In this document: in pieces, positions 24,948 to 34,834 of the stretch
Layout: each line of letters opens with the position of its first letter
Position numbering within the stretch: the first letter of the stretch is position 1
Position numbers and translations under genes: made by a program
The notes under the pieces: generated by a model
Seen by the model: the letters and a program-made list of their open reading frames with translations, nothing else
Told to the model about the DNA's origin: nothing
The model's database searches: none
From: Myxococcota bacterium
Lineage (GTDB): Bacteria; Myxococcota_A; UBA796; JAFGLY01
Assembly (NCBI GenBank): GCA_024276675.1
Contig: JAJRWT010000068.1
Coordinates: 1 to 64,000 of the forward strand
DNA length: 64,000 nt
Direction of reading: 5' to 3'

Positions 24948-26078
24948 CTACCTGGACGCAAAGGAATCGATGTAGTCGAACATGGCGTTCTGGGCGTCGG
25001 AGGGGGATTCAGGTGAATGAGGAGAGCCATCGTCGCTGAAGATCCCGTGCCCTCGGCCTTCTTCCATGTAGAGTTCGTCGACTATGCCGTTTCTTTCCTC
25101 GACGCTGTCCTTGCTGGAAGACAGGTGATCGCAGTTCACTCCGCCGCTGTCCTCCGTGCCACAGAACAACCAGAAACGGCTGCTCATGTAGTCGACGGCA
25201 TCCAGGTCGGCCCAGCACCAGTCGTCGTCCTGGTAGAACTCCCCACCCCCGGAATCCGCGATGGTGGTATTGAAGTAACGGCTCCCGCTCACCGAGAGGT
25301 TGTGGGAATCGCAGGCCGTGACGTGAAAAGACCTGGCCGCCCCCCTCGAAAAACCGTACAGCACGGTTGATGCGTCGTCAAAGGGACAGTTGGCGTAGAG
25401 CTGGTCGAGAAACTCCTGGGTTCCCTCGAAGATTGCCTCACCGGAGTCCCAGTTGGTGTCTTCGTCGATGTAGTAGTTGTCCCTCGCTTCGCTGTAGGTG
25501 GCGCCCATCCACTGCACAGCCGCCAGCGCGTACTTCCTGCTTGCATGGGTGTAGTCGTACCATTCGTCGAACAGCGTCGAAGTGCAGCCTGCACTCCCGT
25601 GGAGCCCCACCAGCAGGGTCTGACCCTGCTCCATGGTCTCCCAGTCATCGGGGATCCACAGTGACACGAATCGATCATCGCCAATGGGCAGTACCCCGCC
25701 GAAACCGCCTTCCAGGGTCTGGATGCTGTCGAAGTATTCAGCCCATTCTTCTTCACTGAGCCCTCCGATGGTCCAGCAGCCGTTGGGCTCGTAGGTGTTC
25801 CGGTGGTTTTCAAGCACCCAGGCCTTGCAGCTCTCCAGCGTCGGAGCACCCGTGCCCGTGTCGGGGCCGCCCTGGCCCGTGTCGGGGCCGCCCTGGCTCG
25901 TGTCGCCGGTGGCCCCGCCCCCAGCCGTGTCGGTTCCCAGGCCCGTTTCCGAGTTTGAATCCGCCGCCACGGAAGTATCGGTCTTCTGGTTGTCGCTGCC
26001 TCCCACGCGGCAAGCGCTGGACGGAAGGAACATGGTAATGGCCATGGCTGGGATGGCAAGGGCTTGAAGGTGTTTCAT
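24948..26078 (-). CDS. Alpha/beta-hydrolase lipoprotein, copy A
   Basis: About 376 aa from ATG 26078. The lipobox is LPSSAC. A linker rich in Asp/Thr/Gly contains the repeated QGGPDTG. The enzymatic domain shows oxyanion-like LLVGLHGSAGC, nucleophile elbow YGFSRGAARS (Ser of GFSRG), a possible acid in FCGTEDSGG and the His in GRGHGIFSD, as in PHB-depolymerase/esterase-like hydrolases. Several cysteines (CTST, CPFDD, CWAD, CGT, CDH) suggest disulfides outside the cell. It is about 75 percent identical by eye to the neighbouring copy at 26107-27165, a recent tandem duplication. The substrate is unknown. Confidence 0.8.
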   Translation of the reverse strand: MKHLQALAIPAMAITMFLPSSACRVGGSDNQKTDTSVAADSNSETGLGTDTAGGGATGDTSQGGPDTGQGGPDTGTGAPTLESCKAWVLENHRNTYEPNGCWTIGGLSEEEWAEYFDSIQTLEGGFGGVLPIGDDRFVSLWIPDDWETMEQGQTLLVGLHGSAGCTSTLFDEWYDYTHASRKYALAAVQWMGATYSEARDNYYIDEDTNWDSGEAIFEGTQEFLDQLYANCPFDDASTVLYGFSRGAARSFHVTACDSHNLSVSGSRYFNTTIADSGGGEFYQDDDWCWADLDAVDYMSSRFWLFCGTEDSGGVNCDHLSSSKDSVEERNGIVDELYMEEGRGHGIFSDDGSPHSPESPSDAQNAMFDYIDSFASR

Positions 26079-26106
26079 GGGAGCTGTTCCTGGTTCATGC
26101 CGATGG

Positions 26107-27165
26107 TCACCTGGACGAAAACGACTCGATGTAGTCGAACATGGCGGTCTGCGCCTTGGAAGGCGACTCCGGAGAATGGGGAGAACCATCGTCGCTGAAG
26201 ATCCCGTGCCCACGACCTTCTTCCATGTAGAGTTCATCGATTATGCCGTTCCTGTCTTCTACACTGTCCTGGCTGGAAGACATGTGATCGCAGTTTTCTC
26301 CGCCACTGTCCGCCGTTCCACAGAACAACCAGAAACGGCTGCTCAAGTAGTCCACCGCGTCCAGGTCAGCCCAGCACCAGTCGTCGTCCTCGTAGAACTC
26401 TCCACCCCCGGAATCCGCGACGGTGGCGTCGAAGTACCTGAACCCGTTCCGGGAGAGGTTGTATGAATCGCAGGCGGTGACGTGGAAGGACCTGGCGGCG
26501 CCACGGGAGAAGCCGTACAGCACTTTGCCCGCGTTGTCGAAGGGGCAGTTGGCAAACAACTCGTCCAGGAACTCCTGGATCATTGCGAAGATCACCTCTC
26601 CGGAGTCCCAGTCCGTCTCGGTGTCGATGTAATAGTCGTCTCTTTCCTTGCTGTAGGTGGCTCCCATCCATTGCACGGCCGCCAGGGCGTACTTGTGGTC
26701 CCGCGCGGTGTAGTCGTACCACTCGTCGAAAAACGACGAAGTGCAACCGGAGCTGCCATGTAGTCCCACCACCAGTGTCTGGCCCTGCTCCTGCGTTTCC
26801 CAGGTGTCAGGTATCCACAGGTTGACGAAGCGGCCATCTCCCACGGGCAAGGTCCCACCGAACCCCCCTTCCAGGTTTCTGAAGCTGTCGAAATAGTCCG
26901 CCCATTCCTCGACAGTGTTGGGCCCCAGGGTCCAGCAGCCGTTGGCCGGGTAGTCGCTTCGGTGGTTCTCCAATATCCAGGCCTTGCAGCTTTCCAGGGT
27001 GGGGGCGGCAGTGTCGGTGCTGTTTCCGGAATCGGATCCGTCGACGGAGTCCGAGGAAGAGCTGGTGTCGTTCTTGTCGCTGCCGCCACATCCTGGGAGG
27101 CCGGACAAAAGGTGCAACGAGGCGAAAGTTAAGGCAGCGACTGCCGTGATGTGCAGAGGTTTCAT
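26107..27165 (-). CDS. Alpha/beta-hydrolase lipoprotein, copy B
   Basis: About 352 aa from ATG 27165; the frame to 27528 adds no signal peptide. The export signal ends LLSGLPGCGGS (lipobox LPGC). A short Ser/Asp/Thr linker replaces the longer GGPDTG linker of copy A. The same motifs follow: LVVGLHGSSGC, YGFSRGAARS, FCGTADSGG and GRGHGIFSD. It is transcribed before copy A with 28 bp between them, so both are probably made together. Confidence 0.8.
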   Translation of the reverse strand: MKPLHITAVAALTFASLHLLSGLPGCGGSDKNDTSSSSDSVDGSDSGNSTDTAAPTLESCKAWILENHRSDYPANGCWTLGPNTVEEWADYFDSFRNLEGGFGGTLPVGDGRFVNLWIPDTWETQEQGQTLVVGLHGSSGCTSSFFDEWYDYTARDHKYALAAVQWMGATYSKERDDYYIDTETDWDSGEVIFAMIQEFLDELFANCPFDNAGKVLYGFSRGAARSFHVTACDSYNLSRNGFRYFDATVADSGGGEFYEDDDWCWADLDAVDYLSSRFWLFCGTADSGGENCDHMSSSQDSVEDRNGIIDELYMEEGRGHGIFSDDGSPHSPESPSKAQTAMFDYIESFSSR

Positions 27166-27325
27166 CGATGATCCCCGGTGTACGCTTCGCTCTGGAATGA
27201 GACCTGGAGCGATGATATACTGAGGTTGGTTCGATGTCCCTGGTAGTGCGGCTGGAGCGCCGGAACCTGCGCGAAGCCCCGCCGCCGGAAAGGCAACCCT
27301 GGTGAGTTGCCGCCTTGGCCGGCTC

Positions 27326-28636
27326 CTATACGCCCAATTGCTCCCTGACCAGCCGGCGCCGGGGGTCGTCTGAGGGAATGTCGCGCAACAGGGCGCTTGC
27401 CCGGGATGCCAGATCCGGCTCTCCACGGTTTCGCGCCAGGAGGGCCTGGAGGTAGGCGTCGCTCCAGTCCCAGGCCGCACCGCTGGAGGCGACCTGCTGG
27501 ACAAGCTCCAGTGCTCGTGGTTCGTCAAGCCGATCTTCCAGGTAGAGCCTTGCCAACAGGCGCATGGAATCGACGTCGGGTGGCCTGCTGCCGCACTTGC
27601 CCGGTGTGGTACATATGTTGGAGAGGCCGGCTTCGAGAGCCTGTCGGGCGGCGTCCCGGTCGCCCCCCTTCAGGCGAACCCTGGCCAGGAGCCGATAGAC
27701 GCCCTGGTCACGAGGAGCCCGTTTCTGGAGATCCACGAGTATGGCGTCGGCCTGGGGGAGCATTCCCTGAGACTCCATGAGCTGCGCGTGTACCACCGCC
27801 AGCTCCAGGTCGTCGGGCTCCCGGAGCCGGGCACTGGCGATGAGATCCAGCGCTTTTGTGATCTGGCCCACAGTCCACAAGACCCGGGCCAGCATCACCG
27901 CGGTGTGCATGTTGCCGATGCGCTGGTGCCCCAGGGTCCGGCCCAGATGTTCCAGGTCCGAGACCGCCTCGGCCAACGAGCCCAGCGCCAGGGCGGCGCG
28001 GGCCCGCTCGAAACGGGCCACGGGATCAAGCTCCACGAAGTCCCCCAGGCGATGGAATGCCCCAAGGTTGTCGCCATCCGCCATGGCCATGACGGTGGCG
28101 GCATAGTCGGGGCCAAGGGCGAGGCTGCGTTTCCGTAGTTCCGCGGGATAGGATTCCAGGAGCAGGGCATATCGCAGCCTGGGATCGTCGGGGGGAAGCG
28201 AGTACAGGGGATCCGCCTTGAATCCAGGCCCCAGGGAATGTGGTTGGTGCGCCCTGGCATCGGCGGCGGATTGCTCCCGGCGGAGAGGCTGTTCTTTTTT
28301 GGGGGCGCCGGCCGCTCGGGCGGCGGCCCTGGCCTCTCGCAGCTCCCGGCGCGCTGCTCGGAGTTCGTCGTTGAAGAGACCATCGGCGAATTCCGTGGCC
28401 AGGTTCAACCTGGCGGCGGCCTCGTCGAACTCCCCGGCCACCATGTCACCACGGGCGCGCTGAATGTTCATGTCCACCAGTCGTTCCTGGGCATGCAGGC
28501 GTAGCTCGATGGCTTCTTCGGACGTAACCCCTTCCAGGACGAGCCTGGCCATGGCGTACTCACCCCTCCCGATGAACCGCCGAGCTCTTCGGATGTTGTC
28601 TTTCTCGGTGGGAAAGAGCCATGAAAAGATACCCAT
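27326..28636 (-). CDS. TPR-repeat protein
   Basis: 436 aa from ATG 28636 (AGGAG upstream). The N-terminal 110 residues have paired helices of TPR type (RARRFIGRGEYAMARLVLEG), then an Ala/Arg-rich linker, then more TPR-like pairs from about 190 (ARFERARAALALGSLAEAVSDLEHLG, AVMLARVLWTVGQITKALDLIASARL, DQGVYRLLARVRLKGGDRDAARQALEAG). No signal peptide or membrane segment. Probably a scaffolding or assembly protein; the partner is unknown. It lies 5 bp downstream of peptide deformylase, so the two are co-transcribed. Confidence 0.75.
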   Translation of the reverse strand: MGIFSWLFPTEKDNIRRARRFIGRGEYAMARLVLEGVTSEEAIELRLHAQERLVDMNIQRARGDMVAGEFDEAAARLNLATEFADGLFNDELRAARRELREARAAARAAGAPKKEQPLRREQSAADARAHQPHSLGPGFKADPLYSLPPDDPRLRYALLLESYPAELRKRSLALGPDYAATVMAMADGDNLGAFHRLGDFVELDPVARFERARAALALGSLAEAVSDLEHLGRTLGHQRIGNMHTAVMLARVLWTVGQITKALDLIASARLREPDDLELAVVHAQLMESQGMLPQADAILVDLQKRAPRDQGVYRLLARVRLKGGDRDAARQALEAGLSNICTTPGKCGSRPPDVDSMRLLARLYLEDRLDEPRALELVQQVASSGAAWDWSDAYLQALLARNRGEPDLASRASALLRDIPSDDPRRRLVREQLGV

Positions 28637-28641
28637 TGGTT

Positions 28642-29259
28642 TCAGATCTCCTGGTCCGGTGACTCGGGGCCATCTGCCCCGGAGGAGTCTCCAGATCCAG
28701 GATTGGCCGAGGCGGATTCGTTGGATTCACCTTCCATGGCGGCCTCGAAGGAAGGATCAAGGGAGCCGTGCTTCTGAAGTTCCTCCAGGTAGGAGAGGCT
28801 CCTGGTGTTACACCTGTCTATGAAAAGAACTCCATCCAGGTGGTCAACCTCGTGCTGTATCACTATGGCAGAAAATCCCTCGGCATCGAACGCAACCCGC
28901 TCACCTTCATGGTTGAATGCCTCCACGTGTACCCTGGCAACACGATCCACCAGGCCCCTTAGGTGAGGCAGCGAAAGGCAGCCCTCGTAGGAGCGGATCC
29001 TCTCGGTGGTGAGAAAGGACAGCTCCGGGTTCACCAACACCATGTGTTCTTTCTGGTCTTCGGAAGCCAGGACCACAAGTCTCACGCTGGAATGTACCTG
29101 GGGCGCGGCCAGTCCCGCTCCATCTACTTCCGCCAGGGTCTGCACCATGTCGTCGATCAAACGTTGAACGCTGCTGTCGCTTATCTGTTCCTGCAACAGG
29201 GGTGTGGCAACCTGCCGAAGAATGGGATGCCCCATTCGAGCAACCTTCAAGATGGACAT
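28642..29259 (-). CDS. def: Peptide deformylase
   Basis: 205 aa. All three metal-site motifs are present: GAGLAAPQV (about 47), EGCLS (about 93) with the cysteine ligand, and QHEVDHLDG (about 135) with the two histidines and the catalytic Glu. It removes the formyl group from nascent proteins. ATG 29259 follows GGGAGACGAG; the frame to 29346 adds residues with no homology. The C-terminal 30 residues are a Ser/Gly/Asp-rich tail not usual in the family. There is no fmt gene beside it; instead it is followed by a TPR gene. Confidence 0.93.
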   Translation of the reverse strand: MSILKVARMGHPILRQVATPLLQEQISDSSVQRLIDDMVQTLAEVDGAGLAAPQVHSSVRLVVLASEDQKEHMVLVNPELSFLTTERIRSYEGCLSLPHLRGLVDRVARVHVEAFNHEGERVAFDAEGFSAIVIQHEVDHLDGVLFIDRCNTRSLSYLEELQKHGSLDPSFEAAMEGESNESASANPGSGDSSGADGPESPDQEI

Positions 29260-29518
29260 CTCGTCTCCCTCTTCCGTTGTCTTCACGTGTACCCTCGTGT
29301 ACCCTGCAAGATAGTCAAGATAACAGCAAGAAAAACCGGGGCACACACTTCATGACCCGTGACGTGGTCATGCAAGCCACCGGTCTGCCCTGGCAGCCAA
29401 TGCTTTCCTGAAATATCAGTAGCATCAACTTTCCCCACCCTTGAAGTTACAGGTCATTCCAGGAAGTTCGACAGCCCACCGCTCGTGCGACTACGGGATC
29501 CCTTCCAAGGAGGACGAA

Positions 29519-29776
29519 ATGGCAGAAAAAGAAAACATGTGGGAAGACAACGTTACCCAGCGCAACATCTCCGACTACCCGATCTTCTACGTGGACCGGG
29601 AGTGCATTCTGTGCTCTGTCTGCGAAGATGCCGCCCCGGCCAATTTCAGGTGCAGCGACGAAGACGACCACAACATAGTCTACAAGCAGCCCGAAGACCC
29701 ACAAGAGCTGGAACAGTGCATAGAGGCCATGGAAAACTGCCCGGTGGACGCCATCGGCAACGACGGACCCCGATGA
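29519..29776 (+). CDS. Single-cluster ferredoxin
   Basis: 85 aa from ATG 29519 with a strong CAAGGAGGA. Cysteines in CILCSVC and the distant CPVDAI match a single [4Fe-4S] (or [3Fe-4S]) cluster ferredoxin; FRC and EQC add two more cysteines. The acidic surface fits an electron carrier. It is divergent from def and 127 bp ahead of an exported protein gene; no redox partner is adjacent. Confidence 0.85.
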   Translation: MAEKENMWEDNVTQRNISDYPIFYVDRECILCSVCEDAAPANFRCSDEDDHNIVYKQPEDPQELEQCIEAMENCPVDAIGNDGPR

Positions 29777-29903
29777 CCGCCCCCCCCCGGCGGATGGAGC
29801 TACCTTCGCCTGGAGATCCGCGACAGGGTTACTTCCCACACGACATGGCATGGAGACTGCTCCAGTTTCCCGGCCGACAGCAATTCCGAAAGGACTCCTG
29901 ACA

Positions 29904-31055
29904 ATGCCAGCTTCGCTCTTCGTATTTCTCTTCGCGGGATCACCCGCCGTCCTCGCCCAGAGCTGCGACGCATCAGCCCTGGAGGCCAGCATTGCCGAAG
30001 CAAGCCCCCACGGCATCGCCGACCTGTACGTGGAGCTGGCCCAGTGCGATCCCGCCAGGGCCGGCAGCATCGCACCAGAGGTCTTCGAAAAAGTCCTGTC
30101 CGGCGATTCTGGCGACAAGGCTGCCATCGCAGCCATAGAGGCAGGTGCCGGGCAGGTGGTTCGTGAATGGGTGACCCGTCAGATCTCCGACGAACGAGCC
30201 CGCACCATCGTCCACCTGGGCGATGCCTGCAACGGCAGCTCCGCCGTGGTGGACTTTTTCGTACAGAGCTGCGAAACCCTTGGCGACCGCTTCTGGTCCG
30301 AGCGCTGGCAACGCGGTCTGGCCGACTGCCATGAACCCGCCATCCAGGAGCTGTTGCGCGATGCCCTGCAGGTGCCCGCCAACCAGAACGATCCCTCCAG
30401 GTTCGGCTCAATCGTGGAAGCCTACAGCCGAAACGCGGGTGCCGACGCCATCTCATGGCTCAAGGCGCTGGCCACATCCACTTCCGAAGAAAACCAGCTC
30501 CATGTCATCAGCGCCTTCGCCGACGCCTCCGGCGTGGGCTCCGTGTCGGGCACAGACGAAGAAACAGCCAGGGAAGCGGCAGCCGCCATCCTGGATCTCG
30601 CCCCCCAACTCCCCACCACCGTGCAGGAACAGGCCCGAATCATCCTGCAATCCATGGGCGACCAACAGTCAGCCGACCAGTTGGCGGGAATTCGCTACGC
30701 ATCGGCCAGGCAACCCTCCGGCGACTTCCTCTGGGGAGCCGTGGCCGTGGAGACCGCCACGTGCAAGAACGGCAAGGTCCAGGTGGGCATCCACTGGGCT
30801 CCCGTCTACGAGGCGGGCACACATTGGCCAGACCAGATGCAGGACGTCACGGATTCCCTCGCCCGAAGCACCTGGACCATGAACCTTGGTTCAAAGTGCA
30901 AGGGCACCAGCACCTACGAGGTCATCGTTCCCCCGGAACCCTTCGTGGACGAAGCTGCGTGGATCGCCTGGCGCGACAGTCAGCTCACCGAAATCCGCAA
31001 GCGCGACGCCAACAAGACCACGGAGACGGAAGAGCCCCCGCTGCGGGTGCAGTAG
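29904..31055 (+). CDS. Exported hypothetical protein with helical repeats
   Basis: 383 aa from ATG 29904 (AAAGGA upstream). Signal peptide MPASLFVFLFAGSPAVLAQS with a likely cleavage after AQ or Ala. The mature N-terminal 230 residues are helical and rich in Ala, Asp and paired Cys, with a HEAT/armadillo feel (VFEKVLSGDSGDKAAIAAIEAGA, AISWLKALATSTSEENQLHV); the last 100 residues look like a beta domain (WGAVAVETATCKNGKVQVGIHW). No family recognised. It faces the kinase gene tail to tail. Confidence 0.7.
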   Translation: MPASLFVFLFAGSPAVLAQSCDASALEASIAEASPHGIADLYVELAQCDPARAGSIAPEVFEKVLSGDSGDKAAIAAIEAGAGQVVREWVTRQISDERARTIVHLGDACNGSSAVVDFFVQSCETLGDRFWSERWQRGLADCHEPAIQELLRDALQVPANQNDPSRFGSIVEAYSRNAGADAISWLKALATSTSEENQLHVISAFADASGVGSVSGTDEETAREAAAAILDLAPQLPTTVQEQARIILQSMGDQQSADQLAGIRYASARQPSGDFLWGAVAVETATCKNGKVQVGIHWAPVYEAGTHWPDQMQDVTDSLARSTWTMNLGSKCKGTSTYEVIVPPEPFVDEAAWIAWRDSQLTEIRKRDANKTTETEEPPLRVQ

Positions 31056-31273
31056 AACCAGGCTGTCTGGACCGAAGGCGGCTCGCCCACCTGTCGTGGA
31101 CGGGGGTGGACACAGGAACGAGCCTGTAGGCAACGTTGGAAAGTCGTCTCCCACGTCGGGCCACGGCTGCTGACTTTCAGGCTCATGCCCCCCTCGTTCC
31201 GGCATGGGCCGGCTGCCTTCGGCTGCCTTATTCCCGACGCTTCCCAACGAAGCAGTACCCGGACGGCGGGGCG

Positions 31274-34200
31274 TCAATCCAGCAGCTCCGCCCATGGGTG
31301 GACGGAGAGTGCATAGCCGTCTTCGATGGAGGCTCGCTGATGAACCAACCCCAGCAGCCGCCGGGCCTCGCCGCGCAGCTCATCCAGTCTTGCCCGTTGG
31401 TTTCGTGCCTCGGCATCGAGCCGTGAGGCCTCCAGCCGCCACAGGGATGGGAGCACGGCAGGCTCCGTATCGAGCCAGGGGGCGATGCAATCGAAGGCCC
31501 GCGCGGCCTGGCCCTCCGCTGGCATGGACAGAGCTTCACATCGGCAGGCCCAGGCCAGGCCGGGCTGGTTGCCCGCGGCCCGAAGCTCGCTCTTGGCTCG
31601 CCGGATGAGTGCCCTTGAATGCTCGGGACGATGGAGACGCCCATAAGTCAACCCCAGCGTGGCCCTCATTTCGCTCTCCAGGACCTTGAGACCCGACGAC
31701 GAGGCGACGGGCAGGGCCCTCTTCAGCGAGGTCAGGGCCCGGTCATCCTCGCCTGCCGCCAGGTGGACCCTGGCCCTGAGCTGGGCAATTCGACAGGAAT
31801 ACTCAGTTTCGCCCGGCAGAACCAGATCTTCAGCCTGTTCAAGACGTTCCATGGCTCCCCCGAGGCGCAGCAGCTCCAGTTCCAGGCTCGCAGCGGCAAG
31901 CTCGATGTTGGCCACTGCCAGGCGGTCCTGGCTATCGCCCAACAGCCTGGAAATCCTGGCCAGCTCCAACCCTGCCTCGCTGAACCTGGCCTGGAGGCAC
32001 AGGACCCTGGAGAGAAGGGCCACGGTACGGGACAGGTGGAAATGTCCAGCCCAGTCCAGCAGTACCATGGAAACCTGGCGCAGCTCCGACTCCGCCTGAG
32101 AGATGGCTCCCTGGTGAAACAAGAGAGCCGCCCTGGATGCCCTGGCCATGGCAACGCCACAAAGCCGCTCCCCTCGCCTGGCGACAAGCTCGCCGGCGCC
32201 TTGTTGATGGTCTCGAAGATTCGATGACCCGCTGCCACCACGCACTCCATCGCCCTGCCCACCCTGGGCAAGAGCCAGAGCCAACCCGGTCTCCATCCAG
32301 CCCTGCCCTCGCACGGCATCGCCAGTAGAGAGAGCAACCCAGCCCAGTTCCGATGCCGCCCTGCTGGCCAACCCCAGGTGGCCTGCCTGACGCAACAGAT
32401 CTGGAGCAGCCTCGAGACCGCCGGCGGCCCCTGTGACTTCGCCACGCCTGGAGAGGGCCTCACCATGGTAGAGCAGCACCTTTCCCCGGAGTCCGGACGA
32501 TGACTTGCTGTACCGGAGGGCAGCCTTGAAGGCGCGTTCCGATTCCTCGGGTTCCAGGACCACGAGGGCCGCCGCGTAACCCAGCACCAGTTCCACCTGC
32601 TCCAGCCCGGTCAATCTCAGGCCCTTCTTCTGCCTGTCCAACAGGCTACCCAGGCAGGCGCGCACTTCCTCGAAGCTGCCATCCGCCAGGGCCACGGGAT
32701 ACCAGGCAGGAGCCTCCAGGGCGGCAAGCCTGTACTGGCCGGCCTCCATCAGAATACGGAGCCTGCCCAGGGTGGTCGTGCGGGGCCAGGTGAGGCACAG
32801 CAGTCGTCCGGCCAGCTCACGGCGTCTCCGGCTTCCCATCCTGTCTCGAACGAGGTCCCCCATCATCGCCGAGCAAAGCCCCAGCAGAGCTACCGGCGTG
32901 GAGCTGTGGCGGCAGAGAATCCCCTGAGCCGACAACTCCCCCAGAACGCGACGGAAACCGGACGCGCTCCCCTCCCAAGCGGCCTCCAGCAGCGACAGGG
33001 GCAGGGGGCAGGCGGCCAGGGCAAGGGGCTCCAGCATTTCCCGGTGGGGGGCATCCAGGGCGGCCAACCTCATGAGCCAGGACTCTCTTACCGTTCGGGG
33101 CCGGCACTGTTGGCCCCTGGACAGATCGATCCAGGCGCGCCTTTCAGGGGCGAGTCCTGGTATGCCCATGGTGCGGGATTCCAGCAACCCTGCTTTCAAC
33201 ATGCTTCTTGCCTGGATCAGCAGGTGTTCGGGGAGCCCCGCGCAATCGGCGTGCAACCTGTCGGAGAGGCCTGGCGGCGGGCTCTTCCCGCCCAGCAGCA
33301 AGGTCAGCGTGTGCCGCACCTCTGCCCGGTTCAGAGGCTCGGGTTCCAGGCAGAACAGGTTGGGAATGACGTTCCACGGATCCACGCCAAGGGGGTAGGG
33401 CCCCTCGTGGCCAAGCAGCACCAGCACGCGAAAGGGGACCATGCGGGCCGCATCCCGGAGACGAAGCAAAAAAGCGACATCACGCTCTTCGGGAATTGGT
33501 ACCTGGTGCAGGACCAGCAGCAGGGGCCCGTTCCCAGGTTCCAGGTCCGGAACTTCGGCGCGGCAAGCCTCCGACCCGCCAGCGGTGCGGCCCTCGGCGG
33601 AGGTTGGAGAGCCAGCGGCGTGTGCGCCACCCCGGTAAAGCGGTTCAGTCGTCTCTTCGGGGTCCTCCAGGGGCGCCGCCCCTGCTCGCAGGAGCTTCCT
33701 GGTGAGCAGAGCCACCTGCGTCGGATGGGCGGTACTGGAGAGCACACCGAAACCCATCAGCCGCGCCTTGTTCGCAAGCCGGTTCAGGAGGTCGGATATC
33801 CCGCTCCCGGGAGGCCCTCTCAACAAACACAGTGAGCCCGAAGACGCCTTCAAGAGAAAAGTCTCCAGTTCCATCAGGACCTTCCGCCGCCCGATGGTGG
33901 GGATGTTGGGCGGCACGAAGGCAGGCCTGGAGGCTGGTTCCAATCCAGCGCGCTCAAGATTGTGCAGACGATCCAGGAGGACCGCGGCCGAGGCCGGGCG
34001 GGAGGCGGGATTCTTGGCAAGTAGTTGCATTACCAGCGCCGAGACGGAGCCTGGAATTGCATCCACGACCTCGCTGGGACCTGGAGGGTACCACTCCAGT
34101 TGTTTTCTGGCCACATCGCGGGAATTCAGGCCCTTGAAGGGTTGCCGGCCCGTGAGCATCCGGTAGCTCAGCACTCCCAGCGAATAGAGATCGCTCCTGG

Positions 34201-34834
34201 CGTCCAGCGCTCCCCCCCGCAGTTGCTCCGGGCTTGCATAGACCAGGGTGCCCGAAAGCTCGCCGCCACCTCTGAAACCGCTGGTGTGGCCAGGTTCCAG
34301 TGCGATTCCTGTGCCCAGATCCAGCAGCTTGACGCCGCCATCGGCCAGGATCAAGACATTGGATGCCTTGATGTCCAGGTGGAGCAGAAGGTGCGAATGA
34401 AGATAATCCAGTATGATGGCCAGCTCCCGCAGGATCCTGAGCACTTCGGCAATCCTGCGCGGACTACCGGGTATCCCCACGGACCTGATGTACCCCTGGA
34501 CGGTCTGCCCCACCAACAGCTCCATGGTGAGATAGGGAGGAACTCCCGGTGGCCCCGCATGGCGAAGGAGCCGCACGACACCGGGGTGGTGGATGGTTGA
34601 AAGCAACCTGTGTTCCTTGTGGAAGCGCAACGAAGGTTCATCGGGTCTCTTCAACAGCTTGAGGGCACGCGGGCGGCCCCACAGAGGATCCACCACCTCC
34701 AGGACCTCTGCCATCCCTCCACTGCCCACCCTGCGTGTGACCCTGTACGGGCCTATGGACGAGAAGGCAGGCAGATCCCACTTGTTCTTGCCCGCGTCGC
34801 CACTCGCGGCGGCATTTCTGTCCTCTTTGCTCAT
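31274..34834 (-). CDS. Large Ser/Thr kinase-ATPase-TPR protein with altered catalytic motifs
   Basis: 1186 aa. The N-terminal protein kinase domain (about 28-300) has the Gly-rich loop GSGGMAEV and the Lys of ALKLLK, but the catalytic loop reads HLDIKASN instead of HRDLKPxN and the metal motif is DLG instead of DFG. A central STAND/AAA-like region follows, whose Walker A (GPPGSGISD, about 340) has Ile where the invariant Lys should be. The C-terminal half is helical and TPR-like. The layout is that of myxobacterial receptor-like kinases fused to an ATPase and a helical scaffold (about 1200 aa is usual). It is not clear that either enzyme half is active. The ATG at 34834 has a weak ribosome site. 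Confidence 0.85.
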   Translation of the reverse strand: MSKEDRNAAASGDAGKNKWDLPAFSSIGPYRVTRRVGSGGMAEVLEVVDPLWGRPRALKLLKRPDEPSLRFHKEHRLLSTIHHPGVVRLLRHAGPPGVPPYLTMELLVGQTVQGYIRSVGIPGSPRRIAEVLRILRELAIILDYLHSHLLLHLDIKASNVLILADGGVKLLDLGTGIALEPGHTSGFRGGGELSGTLVYASPEQLRGGALDARSDLYSLGVLSYRMLTGRQPFKGLNSRDVARKQLEWYPPGPSEVVDAIPGSVSALVMQLLAKNPASRPASAAVLLDRLHNLERAGLEPASRPAFVPPNIPTIGRRKVLMELETFLLKASSGSLCLLRGPPGSGISDLLNRLANKARLMGFGVLSSTAHPTQVALLTRKLLRAGAAPLEDPEETTEPLYRGGAHAAGSPTSAEGRTAGGSEACRAEVPDLEPGNGPLLLVLHQVPIPEERDVAFLLRLRDAARMVPFRVLVLLGHEGPYPLGVDPWNVIPNLFCLEPEPLNRAEVRHTLTLLLGGKSPPPGLSDRLHADCAGLPEHLLIQARSMLKAGLLESRTMGIPGLAPERRAWIDLSRGQQCRPRTVRESWLMRLAALDAPHREMLEPLALAACPLPLSLLEAAWEGSASGFRRVLGELSAQGILCRHSSTPVALLGLCSAMMGDLVRDRMGSRRRRELAGRLLCLTWPRTTTLGRLRILMEAGQYRLAALEAPAWYPVALADGSFEEVRACLGSLLDRQKKGLRLTGLEQVELVLGYAAALVVLEPEESERAFKAALRYSKSSSGLRGKVLLYHGEALSRRGEVTGAAGGLEAAPDLLRQAGHLGLASRAASELGWVALSTGDAVRGQGWMETGLALALAQGGQGDGVRGGSGSSNLRDHQQGAGELVARRGERLCGVAMARASRAALLFHQGAISQAESELRQVSMVLLDWAGHFHLSRTVALLSRVLCLQARFSEAGLELARISRLLGDSQDRLAVANIELAAASLELELLRLGGAMERLEQAEDLVLPGETEYSCRIAQLRARVHLAAGEDDRALTSLKRALPVASSSGLKVLESEMRATLGLTYGRLHRPEHSRALIRRAKSELRAAGNQPGLAWACRCEALSMPAEGQAARAFDCIAPWLDTEPAVLPSLWRLEASRLDAEARNQRARLDELRGEARRLLGLVHQRASIEDGYALSVHPWAELLD

